Origin: Rhizobium sp. Root483D2
GTDB taxonomy: Bacteria; Pseudomonadota; Alphaproteobacteria; Rhizobiales; Rhizobiaceae
Assembly: GCF_001426685.1 (NCBI RefSeq)
Contig: NZ_LMFB01000036.1
Location: forward strand, 1-64,000
Direction: 5' to 3'
DNA length: 64,000 bases
Both the position numbers and the translations under genes were made by a program. This document shows positions 62,206 to 64,000 of the stretch, one piece after another; positions within the stretch are counted from its first letter, which is position 1; each line of letters begins with the position of its first letter. The notes beneath the pieces are model-generated. The model was given only the letters and a program-made list of their open reading frames with translations, had not been told where the DNA came from and searched no databases.

Positions 62206-63315
62206 ATGAAAAAAACAACCACCAAATCCCGTTCCGTCACCGTCAGCGATGTAGCCAAAGAGGCAAATGTCTCAAAGGCGACGGCAGCACGCGTCCTCGG
62301 CGGCTACGGCACCGTCAGCGACAAGGTGCATGAAGACGTCCTGGCGGCGGCCAAAGCCCTGGACTACCGGCCAAATGAGCTCGCCCGCAGCATGACGACC
62401 GGCAAGTCCGGCATCATCGGCGTCGTGGTCGGCGATATCGAAAATCCCTTCTTCAGCCTTGCCGTGCGCGGCATCAGCGACGCGGCACGGGCCGCAGGGT
62501 TCAACGTCATCCTTGCCAATTCCAGCGAACAGATCGAAGTGGAGAAAGCGGCGGTCCGACTGCTGATCGGCAAGCGCGTCGACGGGCTCATTGTTACACC
62601 ATCTGAATCGCGCGATGTGTCGCACCTACGCGACATCCATCGCTCGGGCAGGCCGCTCGCCCTGCTCGACCGCGCCCTGCCCGATCTGGATGTCGATACG
62701 GTCACCGTCGATGACCGCGACGTCGCCATGCGTGCGACCCGGTTATTCGTCGATGCTGGTCATCGCGATATCGCCTATGTCACCGCCGTCGATGCGGAGG
62801 GACATGAATTTCGCGATCCGACGCAGATCTACACCTCATCGGTGCGCGAGCGTATCGAGGGCTTTCTCGCAGTCTGCCACGATGCCGGCATCAACGATCC
62901 CAAACGCCATATCCGGCTCGGCGCGACCAGCCCCGAGGAGACGCGCCGGATCGCGACGAGGCTGCTCTCGACGCCCGACCGGCCGACTGCCATCCTCGCC
63001 TCCGACAGCCTGATCGGGCTGGAGATCGTCAAAGTCATCCAGGCGGTTGGCCTGAGCATGCCTGAAGATATTTCGCTGATCACCTTCCACGATGCCGATT
63101 GGACGAGCGTCACCAGTCCACCGATCACCGTCGTCGATCAGCCGGTCTATGCGCTTGGCAAAAGTGTCGCGGAACTGCTGATCCGCCGCCTGAAAGGCGA
63201 AACGCGACCACCCGAACGGCTGGTACTCCCGACATCGATCATCGAACGCGGCTCCGTTGGGCCACCTTTCAACAACGTCGCCGGGAGCAGCCAAACGGAG
63301 CCGTCCTCGGACTAA
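62206..63315 (+). CDS. LacI-family transcriptional regulator
   Basis: 369 residues. DNA-binding head VTVSDVAKEANVSKATAARV with hinge YRPNELARSM, then a type 1 binding-fold effector domain (GIIGVVVGDIENPFFSLAVR, ISLITFHDADWTSV). Divergent from the binding-protein operon, with two perfect palindromes between the start sites. It probably senses the sugar part of the imported compound or its phosphate, since a SIS-domain sugar isomerase follows. Confidence 0.92.
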   Translation: MKKTTTKSRSVTVSDVAKEANVSKATAARVLGGYGTVSDKVHEDVLAAAKALDYRPNELARSMTTGKSGIIGVVVGDIENPFFSLAVRGISDAARAAGFNVILANSSEQIEVEKAAVRLLIGKRVDGLIVTPSESRDVSHLRDIHRSGRPLALLDRALPDLDVDTVTVDDRDVAMRATRLFVDAGHRDIAYVTAVDAEGHEFRDPTQIYTSSVRERIEGFLAVCHDAGINDPKRHIRLGATSPEETRRIATRLLSTPDRPTAILASDSLIGLEIVKVIQAVGLSMPEDISLITFHDADWTSVTSPPITVVDQPVYALGKSVAELLIRRLKGETRPPERLVLPTSIIERGSVGPPFNNVAGSSQTEPSSD

Positions 63316-63349
63316 AAAACGCAGGCCACTGGATCAGCACTTGGGAGAC

Positions 63350-63376
63350 ATCCGGCAGACAGGTCGCCTGCCGGAT
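63350..63376. terminator. Perfect stem-loop between convergent genes
   Basis: ATCCGGCAG-ACAGGTCGC-CTGCCGGAT, 9-base perfect arms, between the ends of the LacI gene and the SIS-domain gene, 34 and 7 bases from the stops. It can act in both directions; no clear T-run. Confidence 0.55.
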
Positions 63377-63383
63377 TCTGCGA

Positions 63384-64000
63384 TCAGTAGTCGTTGATCT
63401 TCTTCATATAGCGGCGGGCTTCCAGCATGGTCTGGTTTCGGTGCGCCGCCAGCTTGTAGGCGAACTTCCAGAGGGCGTCGAAGAAAATAAGGGGTACGAG
63501 ATAACCCTGGAATTGTTTGTCGATACCGGCGAGATCCAAATCTTTGGCGTCTAGCACCAGGATGTTGTCCTTATCACCGAAGCGATAGAGGAAATCGCGC
63601 GCCCGCTCTTCCAAACGGCGGGTCTCGTCGAGGCCGATCATCGTGATGAAGCAGGCATTCTTGTCGACGACTTCGAACGGTCCGTGGAAGAATTCGTTGG
63701 CATGGATCGCCTGCGAATTGATCCACTGCATTTCCATCAAGACGCAGATTGCGAAGGAATAGGCGGCCCCATAGTTCGCGCCGCTCGCTGTCGTGTAGAT
63801 CACATCGCGATCCTTGAAACGATCTGCGAAGGTCGTGAACAGATCTGCATACTGTACATGCGCTTTTTCGATGGCAGGCTGCAAGTTGCCGAGGCTCTTT
63901 AGCAGGGACGGCAGATGGTCGGCTCCATCGGAAATCTTTACCAGGCCGGCAAGCAACATGTAGAGCACGCCGTAATTGCTGTTGGCGGCATCGATGGCAA
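63384..64000 (-). CDS. SIS-domain sugar isomerase/deglycase, 5' end outside the window
   Basis: The C-terminal about 205 residues of a larger protein; the frame is open to the right edge (reading AIDAANSNYGVLYMLLAG before the first internal ATG at 63968). Motifs VIYTTASGANYGAAYSFAIC and AIHANEFFHGPFEVVD match SIS-domain proteins of the fructosamine-deglycase (FrlB)/GlmS-isomerase-like group, in which the HxxEFFHGP segment lines the active site. Beside a FAD amine oxidase and amino-acid importer, a role on fructosyl-amine phosphates is plausible. Confidence 0.8.
   Translation of the reverse strand, partial: AIDAANSNYGVLYMLLAGLVKISDGADHLPSLLKSLGNLQPAIEKAHVQYADLFTTFADRFKDRDVIYTTASGANYGAAYSFAICVLMEMQWINSQAIHANEFFHGPFEVVDKNACFITMIGLDETRRLEERARDFLYRFGDKDNILVLDAKDLDLAGIDKQFQGYLVPLIFFDALWKFAYKLAAHRNQTMLEARRYMKKINDY

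Noticed and set aside
1-64000. CRISPR array, transposase, integrase or phage genes
   Set aside because: No regularly spaced repeats and no recognisable transposase, integrase or phage structural motif were found on either strand.

Overview
The window looks like an accessory replicon (large plasmid or chromid) or a catabolic region of an alphaproteobacterium of the Rhizobiaceae type. The reasons are GC-rich coding sequence, very dense ABC and tripartite tricarboxylate (TTT) transporters, many LysR, LacI and ROK regulators placed next to or divergent from catabolic operons, and a PcaQ-type LysR regulator. Nothing in it is a core housekeeping gene, and no transposase, integrase, CRISPR array, rRNA or complete tRNA was seen. 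The genus call is inference.

Layout. (1) 0.4-8.2 kb, plus strand: ROK regulator, M20 metallohydrolase, two tandem paralogous sugar-type binding proteins, permease, YhfX-like PLP enzyme and a one-domain ATPase. (2) 8.4-14.5 kb: an amino-acid ABC importer with a metallo-beta-lactamase-fold hydrolase on the minus strand, then a GYD protein and an isochorismatase-family amidohydrolase, facing two tandem LysR genes. (3) 14.5-17.2 kb: a sparse, decayed stretch with an SDR gene and a frameshifted isochorismatase pseudogene. (4) 17.2-25.0 kb: a lower gallate-type pathway (GalB, GalC and GalD-like enzymes), a TctABC-type TTT transporter and a DUF1932-type dehydrogenase, facing an unusual LysR regulator with two winged helices. 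(5) 25.2-36.3 kb: a polyol/hexose system with a MalEFGK-type importer, FGGY kinase and mannitol-1-phosphate-dehydrogenase-like enzyme, divergent from a long phosphomannose isomerase, a LacI regulator and an AGE epimerase. (6) 36.3-57 kb: a large divergent cluster on ring-type carbon compounds. The minus operon holds TctC, a TIM barrel enzyme, an MFS protein, aldehyde dehydrogenase, TctB, TctA, a ThDP decarboxylase, a 4,5-dihydroxyphthalate-decarboxylase-like protein and a PcaQ-like regulator. The plus side holds type II dehydroquinase, two Gfo/Idh dehydrogenases, LysR, a SnoaL/NTF2 protein, a ketosteroid-dehydrogenase-like flavoprotein, a second TIM barrel enzyme and an SDR. It ends in a decayed EamA gene, an orphan TctC and a decayed two-component pair. 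(7) 58.3-64 kb: an amine/Amadori-type system with a FAD amine oxidase, a fused permease-ATPase, a binding protein, LacI and a SIS-domain protein.

Each module combines uptake, catabolic enzymes and its own regulator, and the modules look independently acquired. Non-coding signals support this reading: CG-centred LacI-type operators, a T-N11-A LysR box, perfect stem-loops behind four binding-protein genes, and four short tRNA-3'-end-like sequences, mostly at module junctions. The most promising unexplained system is the 36-55 kb cluster. Its gene content points to conversion of an alicyclic or aromatic acid toward protocatechuate, but it matches no complete pathway I can name.
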